A stretch of DNA of 64,000 nt from Lunularia cruciata (lineage: Eukaryota; Streptophyta; Marchantiopsida; Lunulariales; Lunulariaceae): positions 22,150,517 to 22,214,516 of the forward strand of contig OX419755.1 in the NCBI GenBank assembly GCA_948567375.1, written 5' to 3'. Positions within the stretch are counted from its first letter, which is position 1; every line of letters begins with the position of its first letter. Below, piece after piece: positions 22,476-34,984 of this stretch. The translations under genes were made by a program, and so were the position numbers. The notes beneath the pieces were generated by a model, which saw nothing but the letters and a program-made list of their open reading frames with translations, did not search any database and had not been told where the DNA came from.

Positions 22476-24975
22476 GTCCGCCACTGCGTCGATCGCCAGA
22501 CTTTCTTGAAATTGGACGCGATCTCAATTCTCGCTGCATATGTAGTATATCAAGTCAGCTCCAGTTCTGTCAGATCTTGGGAGCTCCGATTCCCGAGAAT
22601 TTGCACTCAATACATGGACATTGAGCGATAACCGGGCGTCATGAGCACGTCGAGCATCCGCGCGGACGAAACAGATCAGCCGTCAATTGAGTTTTATCAA
22701 ATAACATTCGTCTGCGTGACTGAACCTCCAAAAATCAGGAACTCGAGGGGCATGAAAACTGATTGTTCTCTCAGCATGCTATCCGGATCATCATCCTTCC
22801 TCTCCATCGCCCGCTGCTGATCTCGAACGACGACGACGTCCACTTCACTATCCGTCCATTTCATTTCAATTGCCGGTAGTTACATTCTTCCTTCTTAGGT
22901 AAGATGACCTTACCTACTTACTTGAAGTTCCCACGGTCCCTCCATTTACAGGAGAACTATGATCACTTTTCTCCTTAGGCCACCCCAGCCTCCAAACTTG
23001 GAAGCTGTGCCCAATCTCCTTTCTAGTCAAACCCATGCGCGGAGGGAGGAATGTTTACTGTTCCTTGCTTTTCGGCCCTGTTCCTCGAGTGTTAAAAGAT
23101 CTGTGCCATTTCTTTCTGCGACTGCGTCTTTCTGCTAGCAGGATTTCCTTCTCTTCGAAAGCTCAATTTCATCTCCATTCCATTCCACTAGGTGTAGCTT
23201 GTGAAAGCTGCTGCATGACCAGCACCTTGTTTCCTCTTCCCTTTACATTATCTTTAGGGGATAACGAAGGTCTTTTGTGTCCTTTTCCCTTGTCTCGTGA
23301 CCTTTTACTTCTACCATGGATTATTACCTGCAGTTTCTCGATATTCCATTTCACGACTGCATTCACCGGGACACGTACTCTACATGTAGTGTTCCTGTGT
23401 TATTAATTTATGACATTGTCTGCTGCATGGGAGTAATTGAACGTTTAGAGCCACAACCAACGGTCTATCTAACTCTTGCAAGGTACGAAAAGGAAACAGC
23501 ATGCAAAACTATCCAAAGTTGAATGCAGCAAAAGGGGTCCAAACGCGAAGACGTGATACAATATGCAAGCAGATTGAGAGCGCAAGGACTACATGGTCAA
23601 GGACTCAACTTATGTGCTTAACAATCCATATTATATGCAAGGAGAAGAGCTGTCGAGTTCACCTTCTCTTAGACTCCTTGAGTTTGGCATGAAAGTTGTG
23701 TAAAGCTATCCAACGAGTGTGTCCTTGATGGTACATGCATACCCAAGGTGTGACAAACTCATTGAAAATCGGAAAGTCTACGTTCTCAATATTGTTGCAA
23801 GTCTTTACCTTATATACGGGTGGTCGTCTACAGTTTGGGTCATTTCTTCTCTACCACTTTCAGGCGGATCCCAAGGAAGTTCCGTGTCTCATGTTCATGA
23901 AGTCTCCAATTGCATTTGCATGAACACCTACATTTACCCATTTTCATGATATGTCGATCCCCTTATTTTCCCAGGCGTTGCATAAGTGGGTTTAGGTATA
24001 ATGGCAAGTAATATCAGATATGCGTCCAATATATACACGAATAGTTGAAAAGACAGAACATTAATTTTGTGAGCTCATATACCTAAGAAATTTTGGAGTA
24101 ATTTCTTAAAACAGCTGGCTTATAGAGATTTCTACTCCTTATTTTCAAGACAAGACACACCTTGTTGATTCTTTCACTTGTGATTTGCAGCGTTACAATT
24201 GGATGTCCAGGTCCCTCCTTCTAACGATTCCGATGAGGTGCAACGAGATCATACTAAATAACGTGGGAATGGAGAATAACAATCTCAGCTAGTAAGCGAA
24301 AGTTACCGTGGTAGACAGAATCTGCAAGACTTTGCTGACTCAAATTTCAAAGTCTCAAATTTATGGTTCAACATGCACGTGCATTGCACAAAGAAAAACC
24401 AAATGCGAAAACCATTTTGTACTCAACAAAAAAGACACGAGAAGAGCGCCTGTTGTCCCGTTCTTTGGTAAGATGCTCTACTCTCTGTAGCCAACATTGC
24501 GCACGCGTACTCCGCGCAGAGGAGACTCCTTGAGAGAACCAGGGTCACAGGGCAAGGTACAGGGGATTCTTTCCATGAACGGAGACTACCGGTAGTTCCT
24601 GTACTTGTGGAGGTAATCCTTGCCGTGGACTAGCACGATCACTCAGATCTGTACATACTACCCGACGTAAAGACGTATGTAATGGAGAAAGGCAAATTTG
24701 GGCGACTTCTGGATCTGCCGAATTGCTCATTCTCTCTCATGACATGTTCAATGATTGAAATTCAATCCCCCGGTCAGTCAGTACCATTGCACGGCGATGG
24801 TACTATGGTTGCTACAATGTTGAGTAACACTACTATGACGAGTTGCGATGTTATCTCTTCCGCCAACGTAATGCGACCAACTAAAAGTCCATACGGAGGA
24901 AGTCAGACCTGACAAGTGTCAGCCTAGTCATTGCCACGTTCATGCTTCCAGAACAAAATTGTGTTTATTTGGGAT

Positions 24976-25021
24976 GCTTTTCCTACGCGGTCGCCTTTTT
25001 TCGTTTCGATGCTTAACACAA
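24976..25021 (+). repeat. Short copy of the ACGCGGTCGCC dispersed motif
   Basis: The motif TTCCTACGCGGTCGCCTTTT followed by a TTAACAC box recurs at about 27434-27470. It is also related to the minus-strand sequence at about 5985-6005. It probably marks a severely 5'-truncated LINE tail. Confidence 0.5.
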
Positions 25022-25433
25022 ATCTTAGGTTTTCAGTTTAGCCGTAAACCTTTCCACATCAGCCGGGAAAGGCGGGCAATGAGCAACAAAACTCAGAGTG
25101 CAAACTTGACCACTGCTCCGTTGTTGCAAAACGCGAAATTCACAAGCACAAGCACTTCGGTACCCCTTCCCTTCTGACGACAGTCCGGTGTGAGACGAGC
25201 AACACTACTTCGCGGACCTTATGCTGTGCGGGATCCCTGGATCAAACACGTGCTAACGTGATGTGGCCTGCTTAAGTGCAATCTCTGGACACCTTCAAGG
25301 ACCGATCGTAATCGCTAAGAAAACCATAAACAGACCTTTAAGTTTCAGATGAGCAAATCTTCCACTCATGTCCGAAGACAGCTTTATACTGTACTTCGGG
25401 AAACATGAGCGAAGCCTCCATAATTACAGCTTC

Positions 25434-25473
25434 GTACTCTGTGTTTATGCTTAATTAAGCATAAACGGAGTAC
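25434..25473. repeat. Near-perfect palindrome (foldback)
   Basis: The central 22 bp (25444-25465), with TTAATTAA at its heart, is a perfect inverted repeat. It extends outward through GTACTC/GAGTAC with a 2-nt asymmetry. It lies 0.8 kb upstream of SYP7. Confidence 0.9.
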
Positions 25474-26291
25474 AGTTTGTTGAAATGTTTATTATAGTAG
25501 ATAGAGTAAATTTGAGATCTCGATGTTTCTGAAAAATGAAACACATACAATATTCTCTTTTGCAATTTAACAAAATCTGCAGACTCCTGTCGCGCGCATG
25601 TCATTCCTGTGCCCAGCACTATGGATCCCAAGGCATCTTCTCATTTTCTAAGAGGTATGTTAGAACAGACCACATCGAAGCTAGACAGATCTTGAACTTG
25701 TACTGTATGGAGCCGCAAGCTGCGTCTTCCTCGAATGTGTAATTTGATGATAATTTGGGATCTCCTGAGAGCATTTGTACTGTGTTATCCTAAATTGAGT
25801 ATTTGTAAGTAAAAGGTACGAGCAGGTCTTTCACTCTACGATTCAAGTCAGACTGTGGTCAGTACGAACTCCGAAGGAACTTTATTGGTTGGCGGTGCTG
25901 TACCGTTTGTGCAGACAGATGGAAATGTAGTGATGAGAAAAGGTGGAAGGGAAGGACGAAGGCGGAAAGAAAGGAAAGGAGTGAGGTAAAGTGGACCGGA
26001 AAGAGAGATTCATTGATCGTTCGGACATAATAAACTTTTGGTGGGACCGCTACGTGCAGGGTCTTCAGTAGCTGACATAAAGAGCGACAAGGGAGGAGGA
26101 GAAGACGAAAGGAGTGGTAGTAGAGGGGAGAAATAGGTCAAACGTAACCCAACACCCCCGGTCATAGCTTTCATTCGCTGCAAGAGTAGACCCATGCAGA
26201 ACCGGCTCTTCGTCCATCTATCCGTCCACAGCAGTAACCGTTCGTCTTCATTACTCATCCGACCAGTCGACGGACACCTCAGACGCTCCCG

Positions 26292-29200
26292 ATGAGCGTT
26301 ACGGACTTGCTAACGCGGGCGGAAAGCTTGTGCAAGAAGTATGAGAAGTATGATTTGGACAAAAAAGCAGACGCTACTGAATACAAGAACGATCGGTTCA
26401 TGCAGCTATACACGGTTATGCAACAAGAGATTGAGGCTGCTATGCAAGTAAGCTGAACCTTGGAGACTTCTCAATCCAAAGCTTGTTCGAGACAAGAACA
26501 AGGATCGATCATACTGAATCTTCTACCGAAGAATTGCGAGTCTATATTCTTTTTGCTTCGAATCCTCTTTCCTTATTCCGCACTTAAAATTCGGGTAATG
26601 GCGAACTTTCTGACGGGCCCCGTGCCGACATTCATCTATGAGGAGCTTGCCAAAGTGGGGGTCGTATCACTGCTTGTGTGATCACTGTGCGATGGTGTAT
26701 TTGAGAATACGCTTGATAAGAACTTCCTCGTGATGTGGAGGAGCCTCAATCCTCTCTCCCTACAACCAGGGTTCGGCGTCTGTTGTCAAAATGTCGACCG
26801 CAGCAAGCACCAAATTCAGTACAGTCTCTTTCTATCAATTTGGATGTCAGTAGCCAGTTTTGATTCTATTCAGTTATTCAGCCGTACATTTCACTCCATG
26901 TCGTTGCTGACAGATCTTGCATGCGGCAACCAGGATGTCAAAGCACGAGTCCAGTACTACGTTATGTGCAAATCAACTTCATGTCGAGTTCTGATAGATA
27001 GAATGTAGTAGAGGCAATCTTCTTCTCGGGTGTTTCGATGGAACTTAGGTAGCTGATCAACAGTCTCGCATCTTTGTTACTTCGTTGAGCCTGCTCAACT
27101 GTTGTTTTAATTCTCTGAGACTGCTAGAAATGAAGATGCGCCGCACGTTCAGTTTCATTAGTATGTCCTCTATTCAGATTTTTCCATTACTTGATAAGCC
27201 AAACATTCACAGTTCGCATAGGCCTGCTTGGCCTACACCTTGTGATTCTCACGATCAGGAACCTCTGCAGTAACTGTAAATCATATAGTGCGAGCTTGGA
27301 TGCAGAATCATGATCAAGTTTCAAGATCCCCTGTTAGCTAGATTCTGAATGTCTTTAACATGGGGCTTAGCCCCATGTTACCTTTTTTGTCTCTCCCTTG
27401 TACGGCTTGATGGGGTCTTCCCATCCTTCATTTTTCCTACGCGGTCGCCTTTTTCCAATGTATTTAACACTTCTGGAAGAATGTTGCATACAGCCAATTA
27501 GGGCTTTACTTATCTTAAACTGAAACGTGAAACTGCTTTTTCGTACTCAAGAAAGTTCACTACATGTCCCTTTGCACGTAGCCTCGTGGTCACCATTTCC
27601 GAAACCTGCACTACCGACAGGAATTCTGTGCGTTATCTAGTCTATCATGGTGTGCATCATATGGAACGTCTGCGCGTACCATATTATCGGTTAGTGTTTT
27701 TTGGTATCACAAATTATTTGTGGATCTTGTAAATCGTAGCTCTCTCATTTTAGTGCTTAGATACGCTAGATATTCATCAGCTCGTGCTGAAAGCTTGTAA
27801 TCTATTTGTATTTGGCATTGCATGCAGAAAGCAAATGATGCGTCGATTGAAAAAAATAGAGCTGTGGTTGCTACAATGAACGCCGAGGTGCGGCGCGCTA
27901 AACATGCTATCAAGGAACAAATTCCAAAGCTTACGAAGTATGCAGGGAAAAAGGTTCGTAGGTTAGGAGCTCAAGGGGGTGGCTGCCACTGGCTCGTCTG
28001 AACTCGGGGCCAGATTGGGACTTAGCGGTCTTTCTGCTTCATCTTTGCGTTCCTCTCGGATCATACAACAGGATTTTCAAATTACGATTGATCTTCATTC
28101 CATGATAGTTTTCCTGTTATCGATTCAATTACGTACCGCCTTTGTGTCTGCCGTATCAAAAATTTCTTTAGATTGCACCTCATATGTATACTGATTGTAC
28201 ACTGTAGCTTTTCCTAAAAAGAATATCGCTTCATAGTTTCAGCTTGTTTCCTTTATTTCATCATTTGTTTGTGTCGACAGTGAAACACACAATGACGACG
28301 ATAATAATTGTTAAAGGATGCTGTCTACGTACAGTGCTCTCTTTTGTTGCAAATTTGGATAGTCCTAAAATATCATACTTCACTTGGGACCTCACATGGG
28401 CAGTCAGGTTTTCTTATGTATATTATATAGATAAAATCCTTGGAACTTGGGTCGCTCCTCTATCCGGAATAGGTAGATCTGTTCCACGCCCTAATTCTAC
28501 AAGATAAATAGCTTCCAAATCAAAGTGCCGTTGTCGTCAAGGCTCTCTTAATCATTGCCTGTGATCCACGTAGATGGCACGGTTAATTTATCTGGAGTAA
28601 GCCTCTTACGTATAGTTGATTTAGGTGTAGTCTTCTGTGGAGTAAACTGTTTATTGAATTTGCCTACTTAGCTCGCTTCTTTGAACAATTTCTCTTTAAG
28701 AAAACCCTTTGCTAAACGTAGACTTGCGGGAAAGCTGACGGATCAGTTCATTAAGATCTGTAGGATCTACATGTAGTTCTGATACTCGGAGGAATGGAAA
28801 CCTTTTGTGAATCTCAACATCATTCTGATAGCTATTCTGTTAGTTGCTGGTTGCTAGGGTCTTTCGAGGGTGTTCTTCATTTCCAGATTGTCAGATATGC
28901 GAACAAGACAAGTAGCTAATTTCGAGGACCGGTAAAGTGTGTAACTCTATGCAACGCGTTATCCTTCTTTCTCAGGACATTGGACAAACGGAACAACATA
29001 TAATATTGAAAGTATTGAAAGTCATCATGAAGTCAGGCTCATAGGGACACTATCTCCGGGGACAACCCAGTCAAGCCTGATCTTCTGCTCTTCGAACAGG
29101 TCAAGGGAGCTACTGCAGACAATCTTGCTCTACGCCCAGATTTGGTGCTGGGCCTCATTGCGAAGATTGAAATTATTCCAGACGGAGTGGTTGCTGCTCG

Positions 29201-30782
29201 TAAGCCAGTCAAAGGGAAAAAGGGAAAAGGTGCAGCTGAGATCATCAAGATTGATGGCATGAGCCCAGGTACATAGCTGTATTCAATTGTCAAACGTTAC
29301 GTGGCCAGTTGTCTTGTCTCGTCCGGCGACTTTCTTTAACCATACTGTTGTTGACGATTGATGTCTACTCTTTGGTTGTGCACGTGAAACTATATACTTA
29401 AAAATGACATTTAGGTCTCATCAGCAATGATGTCGATAAATGGGTACTGCCATAAAACTAATTGCCATCATTAACATGAACGAAAACGTAACTATCCGTC
29501 TGTGCTCATTGAAATTCTGGTATCGTCGACTATAATCTTATGCGTTTCACGAAAGTAAGCATTCGCATTTATCCTGGAGCACAATTCGCTTCGATGATGG
29601 GTTTGCAGATCAAATGATGAACTCTGGTAGCCAAAATGAGAGTTCCGAAGAGTCATCAGGATTTGCGGCAGAGGCTCATAGGCGTATAGCAAAGCAGGTA
29701 TATATGCCCATAATTTTGACGCCGGAGAAAAATAGACTCCTGAATGCCATTCATTTACTTCTGAAACTATTTCTTAAAGCTCACTTGGTGCAGGTTAAAG
29801 ACATATCTACAGGGTAGGTCCTTCAGCTCAATGTGCTTCTTAAGCAATGTTGCGTAGGCAGTAACTTCCCGAGTATCAAACTGATATTGTCCAGGATGAG
29901 AGCTTGGAAGTGATCTCGGAGGGCCTGTTAACTCTGGGTAATATGGCTCAAGATATCAATGAGGTAAGTCTATTTGGTAAACATGCTTTATCATTACTAT
30001 CTTGTTGTGAAATTGTTAAGATCGGTTGTAGTGCAGACTACTATTACTGGGACATCAACTGACCTCTATACGTGAGAACAGAGTATCTCAATCTAGATAG
30101 TGTTCCACTTACTTCTGTACTCCTTTTTGCTTTCCTTCGGTGTATATTTTTATATATATTTAGTTCCCACTTACTTCATGTGGGTGAAGGTCAGAGTCGT
30201 GTGAATGACTTCTAAATTGAGTGCACTTCCCATGTGCAGGAGATAGATAAACAAAGTGCTCTTGTGGACGAGATAGACTCAAAGGTACGTTAACCTTTGC
30301 TCACGCAAACGATAAGAGAAAACTGAAATTTAACGAAGACAAACTGACACAGTGGCACTATTTATGGCCTAACATGACTTTGCCATCGCGGGATGTGGTC
30401 ACAAAACTTTGCAGGTTGACACGGCCGCCACGGAAATGAAGAATACTAACACAAGGTTAAAAGAAACTCTTATTAAGGTAATATAGCCAAGCTAATATGC
30501 TGGAAATTGATCATAGGCATACGTAGAGCTTAAGAATTGGGCTGTCCGTGGATATGTACGTTTTCTCAACCTATGAGATCCTTCTGGATATATGTTTAGC
30601 TCTCAACGTATAACTCACAAAGCTCACAATCTCTTGATCAGCTGCGGTCGAGCCGAAACATCATGGTGGACATTGTTTTAATCATCGTCATTATGTCCAT
30701 TGCTGCCGCCTTGTACAAGTTTGTGGATCCTGCCCTACACATCATTGTGCAGTTTCATAGGACATTGTCCTCGTCCTTTTAG
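26292..30782 (+). CDS. SYP7: SYP7-type Qc-SNARE (syntaxin of plants 7)
   Basis: SYP7 proteins are plant Qc-SNAREs of the ER and plasma membrane. Eight exons fit in phase: 26292-26447, 27828-27953, 29100-29268, 29609-29697, 29895-29963, 30240-30284, 30415-30477 and 30642-30782, giving 285 residues against about 266 in Arabidopsis SYP71. The N-terminus MSVTDLLTRAESLCKKYEKY matches the family. NDLVL-like RPDLVLGLIAKIEIIPDG follows, then the SNARE motif from DESLEVISEGL to LRSSRN, with the zero-layer Gln kept in EEIDKQSALVDEI. A single transmembrane helix (IMVDIVLIIVIMSIAAALY) is followed by an unusually long luminal tail of about 20 residues ending TLSSSF. The first intron (1.4 kb) contains a LINE-tail repeat. 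Confidence 0.94.
27356..27380. repeat. 25-bp perfect hairpin in SYP7 intron 1
   Basis: Twelve-bp arms (TAACATGGGGCT and its complement) flank a single T. The right arm merges into the LINE-tail repeat that follows. Confidence 0.9.
27361..27470 (+). repeat. LINE 3'-tail-like dispersed repeat (copy 2) in SYP7 intron 1
   Basis: About 90 bp match the reverse complement of 5976-6080, sharing TTGTCTCTCCCTTG, CGGCTTGATGGGGTCTT and CATCCTTCAT in order, then GGTCGCCTTTTT. It is best read as a 5'-truncated insertion of a related LINE in sense orientation. Confidence 0.7.
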
Positions 30783-33700
30783 TTTGTAAAAGACGAGCAT
30801 GCTATTGAGAAGGACTGTTGCTGAAACTTATCTTTTTCCTCAGTTAACCTAGGCAATGGACTTGGATACTAATTTATTTGAAAGCCATGTAATCCATGTG
30901 AACCCTGGCAAGGATTGACTTGTCTGCCTTCGCAGAGTTATCTCAGACAAGAAAGCCAAGACGGCGACATAGAGTGGTATTCGCGTGACACTAGATTTTT
31001 TCGTGGGAGATCAATTTGCAACCTGGGTGATTTTGGCAGTCATACTCGCCTAGTCGCGAACTTGATACCGCAACTTGCGAACCATCGCCTTCACGAACGT
31101 AATGAGCCTGAAGACACTGTTGACCCCATTCGAGGTGAAACTCGAAGGATCTTGCATTTAACTTCCATGCCCATCCACACAATAACAGTGTGACGAACAT
31201 ATTATATGTACCGGTAATGTTCCGGTTCATAAAGTCGAGTGATCAAACACCGTGCATGTCATGCGCATCGTCTTTGATACCATTTTAGATTGGTTCCAAT
31301 AAATGGACAGCCACGTAACACTTTATCAGTCGTACGCACAGCAGATGAGAATATCAGGTAGGGTTCTTGGACTGGGACTGTCGGCGTCTGTCAGGCAACG
31401 TTCATTACATGTTTGAGAATATTTTGGAAAATTATGGTGGAAAGTGACCAATCTCAAACATGTGCTGGATAGATTCTATCAGTTTAGTTATTCTGTAATT
31501 TAATTGCAGATTCTAATATAGCCCAAAGAGTTGCTGAACACCTGAGTAGTTGTACAAATGATGAAAAACTCTACATGAACCCGGCCGCTTCATAGGATCG
31601 CTAACCCCAGTCTGCCAGAAGGTCCTGTACTTTGTACTTCGTTTCTGCAGGGCCTGATCGAGAATTGCGCTAAAGAATGCGGGGTAGGGTAGGAATTGGC
31701 AGACACGGAGACAGGTGAACAAGGACTCACTAAACTACAGTGATTAAACTCACTAAACTACAATGGTAATTTAGTGAGTTTGGCAGTACATATGTAACAC
31801 GGGGAAGTGGACACTTGAATTCACTTACTTGAGGTACGTATTGTTATTCAGCGGTGATGATAATTTCAGACTAGACTCATTGCTCAAGCCAAAAGATACA
31901 TAGCACAGGTGCGAACATTTTTTTATCACATTTTCATATCTCGATAAGGATGATTATATTGCGCCTCGTCATACTGCTTATACCTCGTCAAGTCTGGTCC
32001 AGTCTTAAGGTATTAGAAGCGTGTTCTTACGAACGGGTCCTAATTCATACACTTATATTGTATACATATATGTAAGGTTGGTATGCAGCCTTTCTTTCAG
32101 GACGTGTCAACAAAGACATCTGCATGAGGCAGTCAGACATATATAGAAGGATTGATAACTGATGGTTATCCTCTGGGTTTTCAGCTATAATACGGTACAT
32201 TCTTCGAGACAGAGTATAGAGTTTACGATGTGGTGACGTATGGGATGATGATACTCCTGGAGAAGACTCATGAAATTTTTTGCTTGTTCTGGACTTTTAT
32301 TAGTCCATCAGTGTAGTTCGCTACCACATGGATGCCGTTTGGGTCTAACATTTACCAACCACAGTAGCAGCAGCCGTGTTTGCAAATTAAGATGGACCCA
32401 TGATTTCTCTCTGGCGACTAACCTGATTCCCCATTCTTTTTTCATATCCCCAAGTTACTCTCTTGCAGTATTAGATGTCTTTAGGACAACCCGTCCATTG
32501 TCACTATCCGATTATGTTTTATGATCCTTGCGAAGAGAAAAACGGATGGAAAGTAGGAAATGATGCCTGCAAAAGATTGCAATTTGGGACTCAATTTGGC
32601 GGCCTTGAAATCAGTATCAATTTCTGTCATCTGTAGAGATCCTGAAGGATAGTGTAGGCTCATATTACAAAGTAATGTAGCTAAATGCCTAGCTAGGCCC
32701 ACCGTTCTGCATTTACTTTGCCCATGGAAAGAGATAGCAACGCAGGATATGAAACTATTGCAAATGACTAATATCTTCTCTGATTTAGATCGTTATAGCC
32801 TGCAGAACACCTTTCTATCACATACATAGATCCACTTGCGAGCTACCCTACTGGAATGAACCTCCCGGCGAACGACATCTTTCTATGTATCTAGGGAGTC
32901 AAATGGAAGTCAATACCATTATGACACTGTGGGGTAGAGCTCGAGCTCGAGCTCGGTCCCTTGGAGTATAATATGCAATCTGGGGTAACAGTGAGTTTGG
33001 AAAATACCTTAAATAAATGCATGTGTTAGTCGTCTACATGAAACTTTCTGAAGTCTGCCACGTGAAGTAATCGTTTAAAAGACTATTTTCAGTCTTTTAC
33101 AAGTTGATATCAACAATCTACACGACAAGAGTTGCTTGTACAGTATTACACATCTTTCCAATATATGGATACCAAGTTAGATCTTTTCTTTTCAGTGATC
33201 CTTGTCTTTACGTGATCCACAAGCGCTTTACTATACGTTAGTTGTCTGGTTCACTGACACATTGTCTTCATGTACAAATGTGCCCATGTGGTCCGTTGTA
33301 AGCAGGATCGGTTAGTAACTTAAATCTCATATAGCAGGAGTCTGTTCTCTTGATTGCAAGGACAGGAGCACTGTATCGTCAACCACAGAAGGCTAAACAA
33401 CATTGGGATCAAGACAATTACTCACGGGTTATGATGATTTCGTTCAATAATAAATTCAATTCTCCAATTTGAGTACTGTATCTTCACCGCTCTCTTGATT
33501 GTTTACTGACCTCCAATACGAGCTAAGCTCACAGATTAAGAAATGTTGCTTTTTCGCGGATGTATATACATCCGCTTTCCGCTTTCCTACTTTACAACAT
33601 TGAGGTAAAGATAAAGATGAGAGCGGCAATGTTTATCTTTTGGATATATATAAATATAATGATTGCTTTCCTCATTTTCCTTCCTTTACAATATGAAGGT

Positions 33701-34805
33701 AAAGATCGAGCGGCAAGTTAATGAAAATCGTTTGTCTCGCTTCGGTGTTTCGCCCTGACTCGACTAGAGAACATGTCCAAGCAATCTTCGTCCTACTTGC
33801 AGGAGCACCTTTAGTTTTCTTGTCTCTTTTCGGCACACGAGCTACATCATTACATCAAGGTGACTGCATGGAGAGATGTATGGATACGTCACAGCTCTTT
33901 GGTGCAGAAAATCCATCTGTATTCAAGAAAGGAAGAAAAGAAAAGTGCAAAACTGCTTTTTGAGTGCTGATGGAAAGCAGCTTTCTGTTGTCAATTGAGG
34001 ATGGAAGTCACTTTTCTAAGCCTTAGCCTTGGACCTCTCTGTGCACTTACTCCTTCCACGACCAAGGTAGTAGTTATCGATACATATGATCGCTGCAGAG
34101 AGACTCCAATCCAAGGAGTGGGAGTGTGTCTTACTCTATGTCCTGCATACGGTTCTAATAAGATAGATATCATGTCCAAGACCCAAGATTTCTTTCTGTT
34201 GTCTACCATTGAAAGTCTTGCTGATGACATGAATTGTGTCGCTTAATCTTGCGACAGACACCCCAAATTCTAGAAAGCAATCAAGTACTTAAATCTGGCA
34301 ATTTTTAGCTTAGTTGCCTGTCACCCATCTGTAGGGGAGGTACGGTGCTATCGCTTTATCTTAAATGGACCACAGATCGACGCACTGGCAGTTAAATATA
34401 AAATCAGACTGTGGAAATCTTCAAAGACTTAGTCAATCGAAGCAAAGGGCAGGAGACAAGTCATGGTGAATCGAGAATTAACCTAGAAAACGCATGAAAT
34501 AGATCCTGGTCATCCCGATTGAATGAGAATCAATCTTCTTGTTTGCCCTGACCACGTCACCTCTGACTATCCAAATGTGGACATAGAAACGGGAATACTT
34601 AACGTGTTTCCCTTTTATATTCGATAGCTTAATTTCGATTATACTATATTCTCAAGGACGTATAAGTTCATCGTTGGTATGTTTTAAGGCGAAGGAGGAG
34701 TAGAATTTACTCCGAGGTTGTAGATCATTGCTAGCATCTGTTGTTGCTGATATTCTGGCACAACGTAAAGTAGTTAAACTATTATTAGGGAAAAGTTAAA
34801 GAAAC
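30783..34805. other. Gene-free region downstream of SYP7
   Basis: The first part is expected to be SYP7 3' UTR. Short frames on both strands show no domain or splice pattern. It contains small foldbacks at 31744-31780 (AAACTCACTAAA arms) and 33556-33575, a short (GAGCTC)n run at about 32937-32955, and a diverged direct repeat with the pieces CTTTCCT...GGTAAAGAT...GAGCGGCAA at about 33580-33635 and 33663-33718. Confidence 0.5.
33556..33575. repeat. Perfect 20-bp palindrome
   Basis: GCGGATGTATATACATCCGC is its own reverse complement. It lies next to a short diverged direct repeat. Confidence 0.95.
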
Positions 34806-34984
34806 ATACAAGACTTTTAATCCTCTTTTTAAAACATGCAAACACGAGGAAAAAATATTGCTTCCACGATGCATTCCCCACCACCAGTTAATGTTAATGT
34901 TCCCTGGATTCTGGTGGCGGGAAAGCATAGTAGAAGACATTCTTGAGTTTGGATGTTTTAGAAAGAGGATTAAAGGTCTTGTAT
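34806..34984. repeat. 179-bp foldback with long imperfect arms
   Basis: The left arm from ATACAAGAC pairs with the right arm ending GTCTTGTAT over about 75 bp, through TTTAATCCTCTTT and TAAAACAT and into CCACCAG/CTGGTGG beside the loop. The loop is about 20 nt and contains TTAATGTTAATGTT. Several differences between the arms would be G:U pairs in RNA of the plus strand. It could be a microRNA-type precursor or a small MITE. No clear target duplication was seen. Confidence 0.75.

Larger units (their letters stand above)
22476..26291. other. Divergent intergenic region between cNMP gene 1 and SYP7
   Basis: This 3.8-kb region lies between two divergently transcribed genes and should contain both promoters. 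A 123-codon plus-strand frame at 23035-23406 resembles nothing known and lacks repeats or domains. A short LINE-tail motif lies near 24976 and a long palindrome at 25434-25473. Confidence 0.5.

Noticed and set aside
23035..23406. A 123-codon plus-strand open frame in the intergenic region before SYP7
   Set aside because: It has no recognisable domain, start context or splice logic. Its composition (Leu/Phe/Ser-rich) is what a pyrimidine-rich non-coding strand gives.
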